Assembly: GCF_029962835.1 (NCBI RefSeq)
Contig: NC_080582.1
Coordinates: 17,616,032-17,680,031, forward strand
Length of the DNA: 64,000 bases
Reading direction: 5' to 3'
Source: Magnolia sinica
Taxonomy: Eukaryota > Streptophyta > Magnoliopsida > Magnoliales > Magnoliaceae
Positions 10,520-25,500 of the stretch are shown here, one piece after another (the first letter of the stretch is position 1; each line of letters begins with the position of its first letter). The notes under the pieces are model-generated. The model made no database searches, was not told the origin of the DNA, and saw nothing but the letters and a program-made list of their open reading frames with translations. Both the position numbers and the translations under genes were made by a program.

Positions 10520-13500
10520 GTCAGATTTTGATTCCACGTGATTCAATTTGATTTTCTTTCTGTTTGTTTGGAAGGGTTGATTTTTTGTAATTAGTTTGAT
10601 TTAAAGGAAGTGGGGATTGGATAGAATTTGATTGATTTCGCACTACTTAAAGATGTGAATCAAGGAGAAAAGCCAAGGAAGAATGATAAGAACTGACAAT
10701 TACATGGCTATTTGAATTTACAATCAAATAGGGATTCCTAGCTATGCTGATCTTACTTAAGAATTCAATTACAGAAATGGGATTCTTCAGAATTTCATTT
10801 TGCCTGTCATGTTTGGGAACATGAAATTGGAATCCAATTCACTGGAATTTGCAAGCCCAGTGATTGGATGATGAGAATGACGAGGACCAGATGAAGATTG
10901 GAATAGTGGAGGGTATAGGGTCGGGATCTGTAGTGGCAAGGATTAGAGGTGATGGGGGATGATCAAGGGTTGCCCCAAGGATTGGCGTGGGAATGACAGG
11001 AGAGGATCAGATGCGTTATAGATGACAGCTTGGGGCTCGAATGGAAATGTGTTTCCGACGAATCTAACATCTCGGAATGTGAAGATACATTTTCTTTTAA
11101 AATCATAAATGTGATTACCCCGTTGCCCAAAAGGATAACCAACAAAGATGCATTTGGAAGCATGCGGTGCAAATTTGTGTTGATGAGAAGTAAGAGTGTG
11201 GGCATAACACAAATATAAAAAAAACTCGAAGATGATCATATGATGGTTTAATTTTGAAAAGCATTTTGTATGGTCTTTTACCATCTAGATAGGAAGTGGC
11301 TATATGATTGATAAGATTAGAAGCTAAAACACATTCTTTCCAAATTAATAAAAGTAAATGAGCTTGCAAGCGCAAAGTTTGGGCAACCTTAAGGAGATGT
11401 CTATGTTTGCGCTCAACAACCCCATTTTATTGTGGGATTTCAACACAAGTTTGCTGATGAAGTGTGTTGTTTTCTTGAAAAAAAATCTTGCATTGAATTG
11501 GAGAGAAACTCGGTACCATTGTCAATGCGTATTTGGCGAACTTGACATTGGAATTGAGTCCTAACCATGACATAAATTTTTTTGACAAGTGAATATGTTT
11601 AAGATTTGAAATGCATGAGATAAATCCAGGTGCAACAAGAATAATCATCGACAATGGTGAGAAAATAGTGTGTGCCGGTGTGGGATACCCACCCCAAATA
11701 TCACAGTAAATCAAATGAAAAGGAAGCACACTTTAAGTGCAACTTAATGGAAAATGACGATGAGTTTGTTTAGTCCTTAGACAAACATCACAAGAAAAAG
11801 AAGGAAAAGTATCACCTAAAGTGGACGATATATGAGATAAGCGAGATGCAGATGGGTGACCAAGCCGCATGTGCTAAATGTTGGGGCTTGTCGATTGAGT
11901 TGCAGGCATGGATGATGGGGCTGGGGCAAGGGCAGGGATTAGGGGTAGACGGTAGTGGTAGAATCTATCTCGTACTAAACCTATGCCAAGCAACTTTCTT
12001 GAGGACATGTCTTAAAAAACACAAAAGCTGGGAAAAAATATGACAACGCAATTTGAATTTTCGGTGAGCTAACTATCAAACAAGAAATTAAAACAAAAAT
12101 TTGGAACATAAGGAACATCACGTAGAGTCAATTTTGAAGATAAGAAGACTGAGCCAACATGAGTGATGGGGGTGGCATCTCCAGTTGGTAATGTGACGAG
12201 TTTTGTATCAAAAGTTTGTGTGAAGTCTGTAAAGAGTGAAAGATTGGGTGACATGTGAGTAGAGGCTCCACTATCTATGATCAAAGTGATGAGAAGAGAA
12301 GAGAAGACCAAAAAAGTCAACATGCTAGATGAAGTGGCTATGAAGTAGGAAAGAAAGCACCTGAAAAAGAATAGCCTGAATGGAGATGAGTTGTTGAAGC
12401 AAATGTACAAGGGCACGTACTAGTAAAAACAGGGTGGATTAATAAGATCCAGCGAACAATGTGGATATGGGCCACACGGTCTATGGTAATGTGGATAAGA
12501 GATCTGTTTGCTCAGAGTGCCGAAGAGATGAGCACAATGAGTAGATCACGTCAGGAATGGCTTGCAACTAAAGGCCCATAAAATAATCAACGACATAAAA
12601 AACATGTAGCAACCAGAGGGTTGCGAACTACATGGTTGTGGCGGAATAAAGCAGTAGCGAATGGTACGATGAATGGCCCTGAACGCAGAGTATACTGCTG
12701 GCGAGCTGCTTGCTGATGACCTGGTTGCGGTTGAGCACTACTCATAACAGAGAGTCATAACAGAGAGAAGTGACAGATGATCGGGCCACTAGATGGAGTG
12801 CACCTGTCATTGGGTCATGTCCTCTAGACGATGAGAATGGACGTGATTCCGTTCGTTCCAGTGTGGCGGATGGGATGATAGATGTGGGTTTTCGTAATGG
12901 TTGCAATAGGTGTGGGTAATTCCGGTGATCATGGCAATATGAAATGCCAACAGAGAAGAGAGGTTGGTTTCATATCTGGATTCACACATCTGGGCTTATT
13001 GTTCCTGCTTATAAATGATTTTGATGACGAGATTTGGTTTCCCTCGCTATGTGGTTTTTTCTTTTCAATATCATTTGCCTAAGCACTTTACTTTCTCATC
13101 CTTGCCGCCCTAGTTTTGCAAAGTTGAGGGTTTTCTTGCTCCTAGAGCTGAAGCTTTTTGTTGGATAACTGTGGCAAACAAAATTCTGACTCTTGATAAC
13201 CTTAAAAAAGAAACATACCTCCCAAGCATGGTTTACCTCCCCCGGGAAGATGAAGGATCAATTTATCACCTCTACCTCCATTGCAAAGTCTCCGAGGATA
13301 TTTGGTGGTTATTTTTAAGCTGTGCGAGATGTGTTGTTTTTCCTAAATCAGTGGTTGATATTTTGAAGGTTTGGTGAGCTGGTCCATTTAAAGCTTATAG
13401 CTGAATTTTCTTTGGAGAATGATTTATGGAGTTATCAAAAGAACAAAACAAACAACATTTTGATGGTGTGGTATTGTCTACGGGTGGTGTGAAGGAGAAT

Positions 13501-16500
13501 TAATCTTCCTTTGATTGATTGGATAGATCGACAAAAAGAGTTCCAGGGTCTATTTGGATTGGTGGAATCCAAAATGTAGACTTGGAAAGGAAAATTTCAC
13601 ATTTTAGGAAAACCATGGTTGAGGTAATTGGTGGAAAAGAATCCTAAAATGGTTGTTTTAGTTTTCATGATTTCTAGGAAAATGGATGGTCAATGGTAAA
13701 AAATTGAAATCTGAATTTTGAAAAGTGTGGAAATGAGGATTATCAAGATTTTTGGAGGAAAAGGAAAACACCCTCTTTTGAGGAAAACTTTGGAAAGGAA
13801 AACAAATTTCCACATGTTACTTTATTGTCATGGTCATCGGAAAACATCAAATCTACATAAATTTTTTCTTTTCCACAGTGGCCATTTGGGTTCCACCAAT
13901 CCAAAGAGGCCCTAAAGGCGTTTCTCTCTCTGACATGAATAGGAAAAGGAATGAGAGTATTAATGCTGTTGGCATCCTTGGGGTCCTCTGCCAGTAGGTG
14001 GTGGAAGCAAGGTTACATGAATTGTAGGTCACTTTGGAATGTGGTACGGGAACGGGTACATGGTACACTACTTTCGTCAATATGTGGTATTCTAGGGTTA
14101 GGATCAGGTCCATTACTTAAATAGATACACTGTGTATGCAATATAGTTTTATATATGAGAACTCATATTGCAATTTATATATGAAATGATGAATGTTATT
14201 GTTGTAGACCCTCTATGGTTTGTGTTATATTATAACTAAATAAATAAAAGGTGTAAATCTCTAGTTGTAAATATAAATTTGCATTAACTTTAGTGAGAAG
14301 AAAGAGCACTAATTTGGGATGCTAAAAATAGCGATCTGGATTGCAAATGACCCATATTCCAGAATGCTCGATCTAGAACGTAAAACATGGGGGTTTTTGC
14401 ATTTTAGGTAACATTGAAGTTGAATGTGGTTCGTTACTCTCTTTGAAATCTAGGGCCATAGGGTGTTCGGGGGTGTTCTTATTGATGATCAAGGCAAAGT
14501 CAAGCTTGCTTTGTTAGGTCTATGTTGGAGTATGGAATTAATTGAATACAATTTGAAGCTCTCAATATAGGTCCGACCTTGTCTAAAGAGATTGTCTTGT
14601 ATCTCTAGGTCGTCTTATTGTGTAAGGAGATTCCAAAAGTGCTATTTCATAGGCAAATGGTTCATCTTGGGCTCCTTCAAAGTCTCATTTTTATAAATGA
14701 AATTAGAGGTTGGATTGTAATCAACCTACATGATAGACTATTAGATAGCTCGATTGTAATCAACGGATTTAATAGTCTATTTCATTGTGCCTGTGGGAGT
14801 TTTATGCTTTCATTGGCAGTTCCCATCTTAGATAAAGGAGGGTCGCGTTAGGTTGACAGCAAGCATCAAACTTATGCCATGACTTGAGTTGGTATAAGCT
14901 GAAAGCTCAAAAAGGTCAAGGGGAAGGCCCAAAAGGATGTGGATGGAGGTAGTAAGAAAAGACTTGGTGACCTTTGGTCTAATTGATGTTATAGCCCTTG
15001 AGAGAGTGGAATGGCGGGAATTTCGTCAAAGAACTCCTTAAAAGGGAGAATGCATCAAACTATTCCTCTGCTTTCTATTTATTATTGGCAAAACTGAAAG
15101 GAACCATAATCTATTATTTATTCGCTACTATTTAATATTATGCAACAGACTGACTTTCAACTCCAACCACAATTTTATACTGAGGCTAAAATTCCTGTTT
15201 GTGACAAACAGGGAACTTCCCCTGTTTTGCACCTTGTTGGTTCATGCGAACGCAAGTTTATCCAAGCCATTAATCAGAGGGCCACCATTGTGGATGGACC
15301 ATGCTCAGAAAATCTCCCAAATTGGAAGATCCGAATCATCGAATCTCATATTTTCTCCATTGATTGTGGACTATTGGTCTGGTTCCTTTGCATAAACAAA
15401 ATTAGAGGATCTGGTTATTGCCTTTTCAGATTCCTTTTCTAAGAGGCTAATGCTGTAGCTGATGACCTGGCTAAGAGTGCTGTGACCACAATTTTACAAT
15501 TTCCATCACAGATTTTTGGCCCACAATTTTAGTCCTGAATGGATCAATTCTGGCAAAAAACTTACTGGAGCGGCCTTCATAGATCTCGAGAAGACCTCCA
15601 AAAATAGTTGTCTCAAAAAAGAAAATGGGGAATAATGTTAGATTATTATGCCTCCTGGAAGTCACTTCATTTTTCTGACCTCTTTCTTGGTGCACATTGA
15701 GCAGATTGTCTGATATTACTATTTCTGTAAGACCTATCTGCATTATATTGGTTGAGCATCAACATCTGTAAAATCTAGCATGTGCATGCACATCTCTTCG
15801 AATGACTTTATATTGATGCTTTGTGTCTAATATTTGTTTGCTTTGGATTATTTTGTAGGTTTACCATCCTCTTGGAAATGGAACAGTTGGACCTTATGAC
15901 CCCTATGCACAAACCCTTTGTACTGAATGCCAAAGCTCTAAGGATGAGAATCTTCTATTGCTTTGTGACCTCTGTGATTCTGCTGCTCATACTTACTGTG
16001 TTGGTCTGGGGGTAACTGTACCCGAGGGTGATTGGTACTGTCATGATTGTTCTGTTTTAAGGAACGAACACCCAAATAACCAAATGGATGGTGATTCTTG
16101 CAATCAAGATTACCCAAGAAACTTTGATACAATCCAAGGGGCTGCCTCAGATTTTTCAATTTCTGATATCATACGAGATGAAACAGCTTTTTATGAGGTG
16201 CCACAGCAGAGACGCACCAGTTACCAAATGCATGGAAATCAAATTGGGAATAGGCCATCTAGAACAACCATAGCTAAGGAATCTCAAGGTTTACAATCAT
16301 CATCCCCTGCCGTTGTGGTCAGGGAACGTGAGCATGATACGAGAACCTCACTCCATTCAGATGATAGGCCATTGGGCAGTACCATAGCTACTCGGGATTC
16401 TCAACGTTTGCACTCCTCATCCCTGGTCACTCCCATCAAGCAAGGTGCAAGAACCTTACGCCGTTGCCGCAAGTTGCATGGTCGTATACGGGCACTACGT

Positions 16501-19500
16501 GCAAATTGGAGTTCCCTGCGGAGTGGGTCAATGAGCTTCCCATCAAGTATCCCTGATTCTGGTGGTGCTAGTAACAATAGAAGATATGGCGGTAGAGCAG
16601 TAACGTCTGATTACTCGAGTCAACCACAGTCCTCATCTTCTGTGAAATGTGATGGTGTTTCTAGTGACATGTTGAAGAACAGAGACTCATATGATGTAGA
16701 CAGAGCTTGGAAAATGATGGATATTGCAAAATCAGTACAAAAGGCTCGAGGAGGGGCTGGATTTGATCAGAAGAATTCTAACTGTCTGGCTATCAAAAGA
16801 AAGTTTCAAGTGGAAGCAAACCATGCAAGCACAAGTTCCTTAATGTCAAACAGTAAGCCCTCAGAGAAGGCATCGGATATCATAACATCAGAAAACAACT
16901 GCAAAAATTATTCTCTTGAACCATTACGTGAAGAACATAAATGTCAGAAGTACGAGAAACAAAAGCTTGGGAGAGATATGATGAACAGCATGTCACAGAT
17001 TGATAAAGGCCCCACAGGACCTCCCTTATTACGATGTCGTGAAATGCAATCTGCTAAGCAGTTTCGGAAGTCTTCTCACGTGGAAGTTTCTCGAGGAAAT
17101 GGAAAATCCAAATTAGTTAATGTACAGGAGATGCCTCCTTGCTCAAGCTCTCGCACTAATTCATTGTTAGGAGGGCCTGGTCTGTCTGTTAATATTACTG
17201 AAACTGTTTCATCATCTACTTGCATGATGGAGGTTCAGAAGGGTAAAAGTGGAAGGAACAAGAACGCTAAAGTTATGCTAAGGAAAGATGATGGTGCTAA
17301 GAGCGAGGTTCAGTCATTGGTTAAGCTCAACTTAAAGATGCTAAGTTGTGGTAGACAGTTAGGTATGTGTGAATCAATCTATTTTGAATGGAAATTCCTT
17401 TTGCTGTCTTATTTTTTAATACACATATAAAATCGAAATTGATAAGTTACATTTCTGCTCGTGGTAATGAAGCTTTTGATAATGATTTTTCAGCTTTATC
17501 TATTTGGACATTCTAAATTAGACCAGCCTTTTGTTAATCCACCTGAAAAGATGTGTAAGGTGAGTGAATGAGGTACTATATGATGATGCTCGATCAAGTG
17601 AAATGATGCTTTTCGTTTGACCCAACGATGTAGCAAATGATGCCCACTTGGTATCTAGGCTGTTGATCTGGTGGGTGTCCTAGGCCATGCCTAATATCTA
17701 CCCTATTGATTGGTCCTAGCCATCTGATGGAAATGCGCAAGTACAACAAGTGGTCTGCACTTAAAGGTTAGAATGATTTGACTGCATAGATTCTAGGCTC
17801 ATCTCCTTGATGCAGCTAGAAAGTGTAGAGAGAGTCATGCAGAAAATCAGGTGCCAGGTACCAGATTTTGGAGCTGAACTTCACCCATAATTAAAAAAAA
17901 AAGAAAAAGAAAAACAAAAACAAAAATCATTAACAATCATTCACACATGGATCTTTCTCCTGCTTGCTGCCACTGATTAGGGGACACCCGTGCTCTCATC
18001 AACACACGCATACAAAAAAGAAACACAAAATTTTCTTTATGGAGTCAAACGCCTTTCCTAAATACATTAATAAACATTAATAGATTGAGGAAACCTTGTT
18101 TCCATATAAACAACATTAATTAAAGGGAGAAAACAAATTCTTGATACCTTTACGGCTTGTTTGGATTCATTGAAATGTAAATTGAGGAAACGTTGAATTT
18201 GGACTTTCTAGAAATAATAAACATTAATTAAAGAGAGAGAACAAATTGCTGATACCTTTACGGCTTGTTTGGATTCATTGAAATGTAAATTGAGGAAACA
18301 TTGTTTCCGTAGAAACAACATGTCTTTGGTTTGTTTCTTGTAAATTTCCCGGGCTCCATTTTCATTTATAGTAAGGGTTTAATTTTATATTTACTAACGT
18401 TAAGTATCTTTTTTTTTTAGGGTAACAAAATTTTATTTAAAAGGAGCAAAAGCTCAAAGAATACAATGAGTTAAAGCTCAGAAAGCAAGGACCAATCATC
18501 ATGGCCAAAACCCCTAATACATAAGGCCCAACTAAGTACCTTTATTCTTACCCTATTATATGCATCTTGCTGCGACTCACATTTGTTCTGGCAGCTCTGG
18601 TTATTTCTCCCCCCCCAAATGGCCAAAATAACTGCTAGTAAGGCTAACCTCCACACCCTCTCCTTTTCCCCAACCTTCCCCCATGCCAATTGTGGAAGAG
18701 GCTTACAGTCAATAGTCCTTAGCATCACCCATAACATACCGAAGGAGTGTAACACCTCCCCCATACCTTGTCATAGAAAGGGTTATGGATAAACAAATGG
18801 TCCACTGTCTATTCGGCCCGCACATACAATATACAACAATTGGGCAAGATTATGATCCCTTCTTGAGATTGTCTAGCGTTAAGACCTTCCTCTCCACCAA
18901 CCATGCGGACGCCACAATCTTTAGAGGGGCCCTGTTGATGCAGGACAATTAACCACTTGCTTTAAAAGCTCAAAATGATAGTCCAAGCCCCACTTCCTAT
19001 GGGTTAGGTCCTTGGCCGAACCGCTCTCATGGGCCCCACATCACATGGGCCCAAATCACATGGGTCCCGCCTCACATGAGTCACATGCCTCACACGGGCT
19101 GCCCACCCCAAGGTGCCCCTACATCCCACAGACCTCTCTACTCAAGCCCGATGTGAAAATGCCCATGCATGACTTGTATGACCAAAAAATGATGAAAAGC
19201 CACTGTTATTAACCCTTAAAGAGCATCTAAACATGTTGTATTACTGTGTAAGGAATTCACTAAGAAGCAGTCGGATCTGTCCTTCGAACAGATTATTGAG
19301 TCTCTCGCCTGGAGTAGGCGCGACACCTTAAAGTCTCTCCAATAATTACACATCTTTTGCCTCGCTGTCCATCATATTTCTTCTGTAAGGGGGAGCACAA
19401 ATGACTATGCTACTTGAGGGGTTGAAGCACTAGTCTATAGTTACTCCCAAGTTTGGGGACAAACTAGCGAGCCTTGGGAAGACCTTGCACAAAGATCTCC

Positions 19501-22500
19501 AAACCACAAATCTACCCAGAATCAAATCCTCTTCCCATCCCCGCAAGAGGAGCGAACACCTCATGGACCTGATTCGCCATTTTAATGATCCTTTTCCATA
19601 CCCTATATGCCCCATACGTCGTTGACTCCTTAACTGACTACTCCCCATTCTAGATGCCATATTTACATGATCACTTCTCTCCATAGTCATCCTTCGTCAA
19701 TGTCGAACCTCTGTACCTACTTCCCTTGGAGCTCCGAACTCATAACCTCTATGCTTCTCATCCCTTCTCCCCCTTTCTAGTATAGCTTACACACTTCTTC
19801 CCATTTTAAGAGGTGAAACTTGTTTTTCATTTTTGCCCATTGTTACAAAAATTCCCGTCATAGTCTTTCCAACCTGTTCAGGACGGACTTCAAACACTTA
19901 AAGAGGGAAAAATAGTAAAGAGGTAGATTCAAGAGGGCATACTTGATCAAAGTGAGTCTCCCACCCCAAGTCAGGTGTTGGCTTTTCCATTTAGACAACT
20001 TCCTTTCAAACTTTTTTGTCACTTTGACCCACATGTATTTCCCAGGCTTACCTATACAAAGCGAGAACCCAAGATAAGTCATTGAGAACGAACTAGACTG
20101 ATCGACAACTAAAAACCCCCACCATCCTACCCACCTCCTCCTTGGACATGCTTAGTCCTGATATTTCTCTTTAGCCACATTAACTTTCAACTAGAAACCA
20201 TTTCAAAGCATCTAACTAGTTTCCTCAAGGTGTTCACCATTTTAATCTCGACATTATGAAAGAAAATAGTGTCATTAGCGAATTGGAGATGCGAGACCAG
20301 AAGACCGACACTTCCCACCCTAAAACCACTTATCAACTCCAGTGATTGTCCCTGACTCAACATCTTGCTTGGTTGCTTTAAGCCTTCACCACCACCGCAA
20401 GTAGGAAGGGAGAGAGTGGGTCCCCTTGCCTAAAACCCCTTGACGCTTGAAAATAACCTTTTGGGGAGCCATTAACAAGCACTAGGAATTTTGCCGAAAG
20501 GACACACTCCCATATTGTCCTCCTTCACTTAATCCCACGCCTCAATCTTCTCAACATATAATCTAAAAAAATCCCAATTTACATGATCGTAAGCCTTCTC
20601 AATATCTAGCTTACACACGATGCCCCTCCTTATGGAGTATGTCGAGGCACTCGTGGGCAACGAGCGCTTTGTACAAAATTTTCCTTCTCATAATGAAGGC
20701 ACCTTGAGAGTTAGAAATCACCGTATCTAGGATTGTCTGAAACTTATAAGCCAAGATCTTTGCAAGAATCTAGTAAGGGTTCCCGATCAAGTTCATATGC
20801 CTAAAGTCGCGGAGGCTACCTTCAATCTTCAAAATGATGGTGATGAAGGAAGCTCTCAGTTCCGACAAAAGACAGTCTCTTTCACTAAATTTGGAAAGGA
20901 AGTTAAGCACCTCTTCCTTTACAACCTCCTAAGAATGACCTGGTAAATGGCAATAAAAAATCAGCCTACACCTAGTGCCTTGTTTGCTCTCAAAGAATCC
21001 ACAGCCGTCTTAGCTTCTTCCAGTGTAGATGTTTTTCCAAGATTTGCCGCTTCCATTAGAGAAATCTGGTTGAACGATAGTTTGTCTAACCAAGGTCTAT
21101 CCCGTCCTTCATCTTGTACAAGATTCTTGTAAAAGTGCATAATGGTATCATGCACTTGATCTTTGTCTTCCACCCGTCTACGTTAGACCATCATGCTACT
21201 TATGTAGTTGTTCCTTGCCCTAACACTAGCAATATTGTCAATTTTTTTTTATGTTTTTGTCTCCTTCCTTTAATCACGTAGCAATGTATCTCTGACGCCA
21301 CTTGGTCTCTTCATCCTTCAACCAGGACAAGTTGTCATTCGAGAGCTCGACTCTCAAAGCTCTCTCCTTAGATAAGCCTTCTCCTTGTTTCTTCTTGTCT
21401 AAATCTTGGATTTTCTTTAAAATGATTCCCACTTCAGTAGTGTCGCACTGGAGTGATCCAATATGTGGTTCCGCACGTTCCACCACTTCTCCATTCATTT
21501 CCAATACTGATCGTGAAACACCATGAGCAGCAGGATGTTGAGGTCCGGAATTCGAAGTGAAAATTTCCTCATCCCCTAACACCTCTTAATTCCAGGCTTG
21601 TAATTTACCATTTAGGAGCTTAAGCTTCTAGTAAATCTTGAACCCTGCAAAGCCTTTACCTGAAAGGAGAGCCACACCTGTGAACCATTTCATAGATTCC
21701 TTCACTTGAAGCCAAAGGAGTTCGAAGTGGAATAGCTTGGGTCCCCAACTCTCTTCGAATACCTCCAACAAGACTAGGGAGTTATCGGAGATTGGCCGTG
21801 GCAAGCCCCTCTATTTCAGTAATGGGAAGCGCTCCACCCAATCCATCGACATGAGGAATCTATTAAGCTTAGACAAAATGACCTTATCCTGGCCAATAAA
21901 ACAGGTGAATTTGACGCCTGCCATGGGAATGTTGATCAGGTCGTTTGTCCACCTAATCCAAGAATCCCCACATGCTCTAAGAAATTTGACCCCCATTTGA
22001 TCGCTCATAAGCGAACTTGGCGACATTGAAATCCTCCCTATGCACCATGAGAATTGCTATCTTTGCTTGATGAAGTCCAACACCTAAAACTCCAGCCTCA
22101 TCGCTGGTTGGTTAAGGCCGTAAACAGTTGAAAAACCCCACCTGAACCCTGAAGGTGCATCCCTTGACAGGACTGAAATGGAAAATATGCCACTCCACCA
22201 ATTCTCCTTCGCCCACCTCTTTGAGTCCCAAATGATAATGATGCTGCCAACACAACAACACCCACTGCATCCATTGTTGTCCAATTTGATTCCCTTCTTC
22301 CTCAGATGGACTCAATCATCTTCTCGTTCGTTGATTGAAGCTTTGTTTCCTGGATTGCAATGATCTGAGCCTTGAAATGATGATAGAGATCTTTAATCCG
22401 GATCTTTTTATCCTAGCATCCCAAGCCCCTCATATTCTAGCATAAGATTTCCATGAGCACACTGGTCTAAACCCTTTCCCCTTCTCACTTTTGGATGAGC

Positions 22501-25500
22501 AGCTATCATTGCAATTAGTGGAAGGCTTGAGTCTTGCTAACTCTCCTCCTGTTCAAAGTTAGTTGAGCTTTTCCCAAAGCCCCAGCCTTGGCCTTCTCAA
22601 CTCCTCTTTCTTCCATGAAAGGAAACAAGGTTGCGTAATCTTTCTCACAATCATCAAACGTGACTCCAACCAACTTACAGACGTGACACATTGGTTCCCT
22701 GATCCACTTGTTCCCTCTGAGCAAAGGAATTTGTTCGTCTCCATCTCCATCTGAGAGAGCTTTGTCACCATTTAGGTTTCCCTCCCAAAAGTGAAGTCTC
22801 TCGAGGCTTCTCACTTCCTATAGGGGAGGAATATCTGAAGCGTTCGGCCCAAAATCAATCTCTGATTGAACATCTTTGCTGAAGTCTACTACGTCATCTA
22901 AGACTGCAAAGTGTCTCTCTACAAATACCAAAGCCGAATCCTAAACTGTTGATGTTTCCTTCTGCTCTTTGACAACTAACCTCCCTCCTGAGTTATGTTC
23001 TTTTAAGTCCCTCACTCCACCTCTCGCTTCTTCGACAAAGAGAGGAGATCGAGAGTCTAAGGGGACTTGTTAATTCAAAAGATATTTCCTCGCATGTGAT
23101 AAGGGATGCATATGTCGAGATATTTGAAGTTTTTATACATCCGGGAGATAGCTCATGTGACACTAGAGCATCCTTGACACGTGTCGACACGGCATACATC
23201 ACCAACCTCTCCTCACTAATGGAGAATGCCTTGAGCTTACACATGGAAGCCGAGGACACGATACACGATCCCACCTCCTAACCGATCACCCTTTTCCGAA
23301 GGGAGTGGCCGAAGCTGATCGGAAGCGGCATCTGTCTCCGAGCTTGTTGATGAAGCAACATGAGTACCCGAGCCTAATGTCTTTTCTTCTGAGCCTCGAC
23401 CTAGCCAAGATGTGTCACCAGCACACCACCCTCTCTCCTATCGTTGTCTCATCTCTCTGATAACTGTCTAGAGATGTCACCTCTTTCAGGAGGGACACAT
23501 GGCGCATGCCCTATAGCCATGTTTCCACCTATCTCCACTATCGCACTCGAGAGAACACGTGTCCATGTCTATGATAGGTAGCCCACGAGAACATGACCCA
23601 CATACTCCTATGAGGCCACATGTTGCACTTGGAGAAGCCGTGTCACCACCTGCCTCTTTTGCTCTGTCTACAACAGGACACGTATTTAGGCACACATGTG
23701 ATAGTTCACATTGATATTTGTATGTATTTTCTATAAAATAACAATCTTTTTAATTTTTTTTTAAAATAAAAATTTGATATTCTTTAATTAAATGGGTTAG
23801 GTGGGGTTGGGTTTTGGTTGATCCATTTATAGATGAGTTAGTTTGGAGAGATTTTCAACCCATGTAATAAATGAGTTGGGTTTGGGTTGGACCCATCATT
23901 GTTATGACTTGAAAGTAACCAGACCCAAACCTGACCTGACCAGTTGCCACCCTTGCTTGACTACTGATCATTGTTCCAAATATCGGCGATGTAATCAATG
24001 ATATCTCTAATATTATATCTCTTGGTCAATGATATCAAAACCCCTAGTAATATAGAAAATTCCAAATATGGTCAACAGTTTCAATTTTGTTGGGGATATT
24101 TAGTGGTACAAGTGATGCCAATGATGTTTTGGTCTCTAGATAGTATAAAAGTTACTTGCCTGGTATTTGTGATACCGTCAATAATATCTCCGATACCAAG
24201 GATAAGTCTGTGAACGCTGAAAATTCATGAGAATATATGAAAAAATCCAAGGAAAAATTCATCTTTATTATTATTATTTGTGTGTGTGTGTGTGTTTGGG
24301 ATTTTGATTCTTAGGTGATTTTGGAAAACCCTTTTAATTTTTGGTGAATAGAAGCTTGGATTTGGGAGAAACCTTGACTCAAAGTGGAAACAGGTTGGAA
24401 TTCAAATGTGAAAAAAATCCATTGAACTTTTTCCCCCCCTTTCAAATGTTAGCATGGATTTCAATGTCTATGCATGATTCCCATGCATTCACATCAATTC
24501 GTGGCGAATAAATCAACATTTGATTGGGTGAATGGGGGAAATTGGGAAAACCCTAATTTTCTCTGTTTTCACCCTTAAAATTAAGAATGGATGTTTTTAT
24601 TACTTGCTTAATGTCGTACTTGAATGTTATGAACTCATTTTGAATATAATTGCACAGTTTTTTCTTTCTTTATTTCTTTCCGACAACACATGGTTTAGGC
24701 CCCTATAAAATGTGGACTTATTATCTATAGTTGTTTTTTTTTATAAAAAAATTAAATTTATTTATTGCAATACTTAGATTCCTAAATGGGTAAATGTGTA
24801 TTTTAACTTCTCCTGAAGTTCTATTGAAAAATTCCACATTTTTCCCAGTATTTCCCAATGTTCCCCACAGAGATATTTTTTCTGAGTATCAACAATATTG
24901 GTATATGTTTCCGTTTCCCAGTCATCGATACAGGTAATGATACTGATGCTCTGAACACTGCTGTTGATTTTTCCAGATTTGACATCAGGCCTTTTATCTG
25001 ATCATCAATCTGGACACTTGATGAAGTACATATTTGCAATCTAAAGGGTAGGATAGTCCAGATGTTAGACCTGGATGTCTATATTTCCGAGCTTGACTCT
25101 TGGATGGGCCTGGTCTCCACTGCTTCACAATCTTACAGTCTGATCTTTGATTGGCCAGATTGTTGGACTCATCTAGGACCTACCCAACTGATATGTGCCC
25201 AGATGCATCACTCCCCTTCATTGTATGTATGATTTGTAAATTTGTATCAACATAAGGGGCCTTCTTTATTGATCTGAGCAAATGCCTGCTTGAACACTAT
25301 TTCCATTGGGCAAGCACATTATTTGAACAGTTTGTAACCTTCAGTGTATCATGCACCATGTAAGATAATAAAGAAATAGATCCAATCATAAGAGTTATTT
25401 ATCCAGTTGCTTACAATTGATGAAATGTCCAGAGAGAATCACTAATCTATCTATCTATCTATATATTCGTTTCATATCAGTCTTACTTAAAAAGTGCGTG

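Larger units (their letters stand above)
10520..15858 (+). other. intron 1 of the RING-PHD gene (5.3 kb)
   Basis: Begins GTCAGA and ends TTTTGTAG. It holds a reverse-strand Ty1/copia fossil (about 10940-12990), degraded LINE coding sequence on the + strand (about 13100-15490) and a MITE (13545-13914). 10520-10940 and the last 370 bp look like ordinary intronic DNA. Confidence 0.8.

Noticed and set aside
19012-19212. 66-codon forward frame with repeated His/Met
   Set aside because: It arises from 'cacatggg' repeats within the antisense LINE region; no protein family fits.
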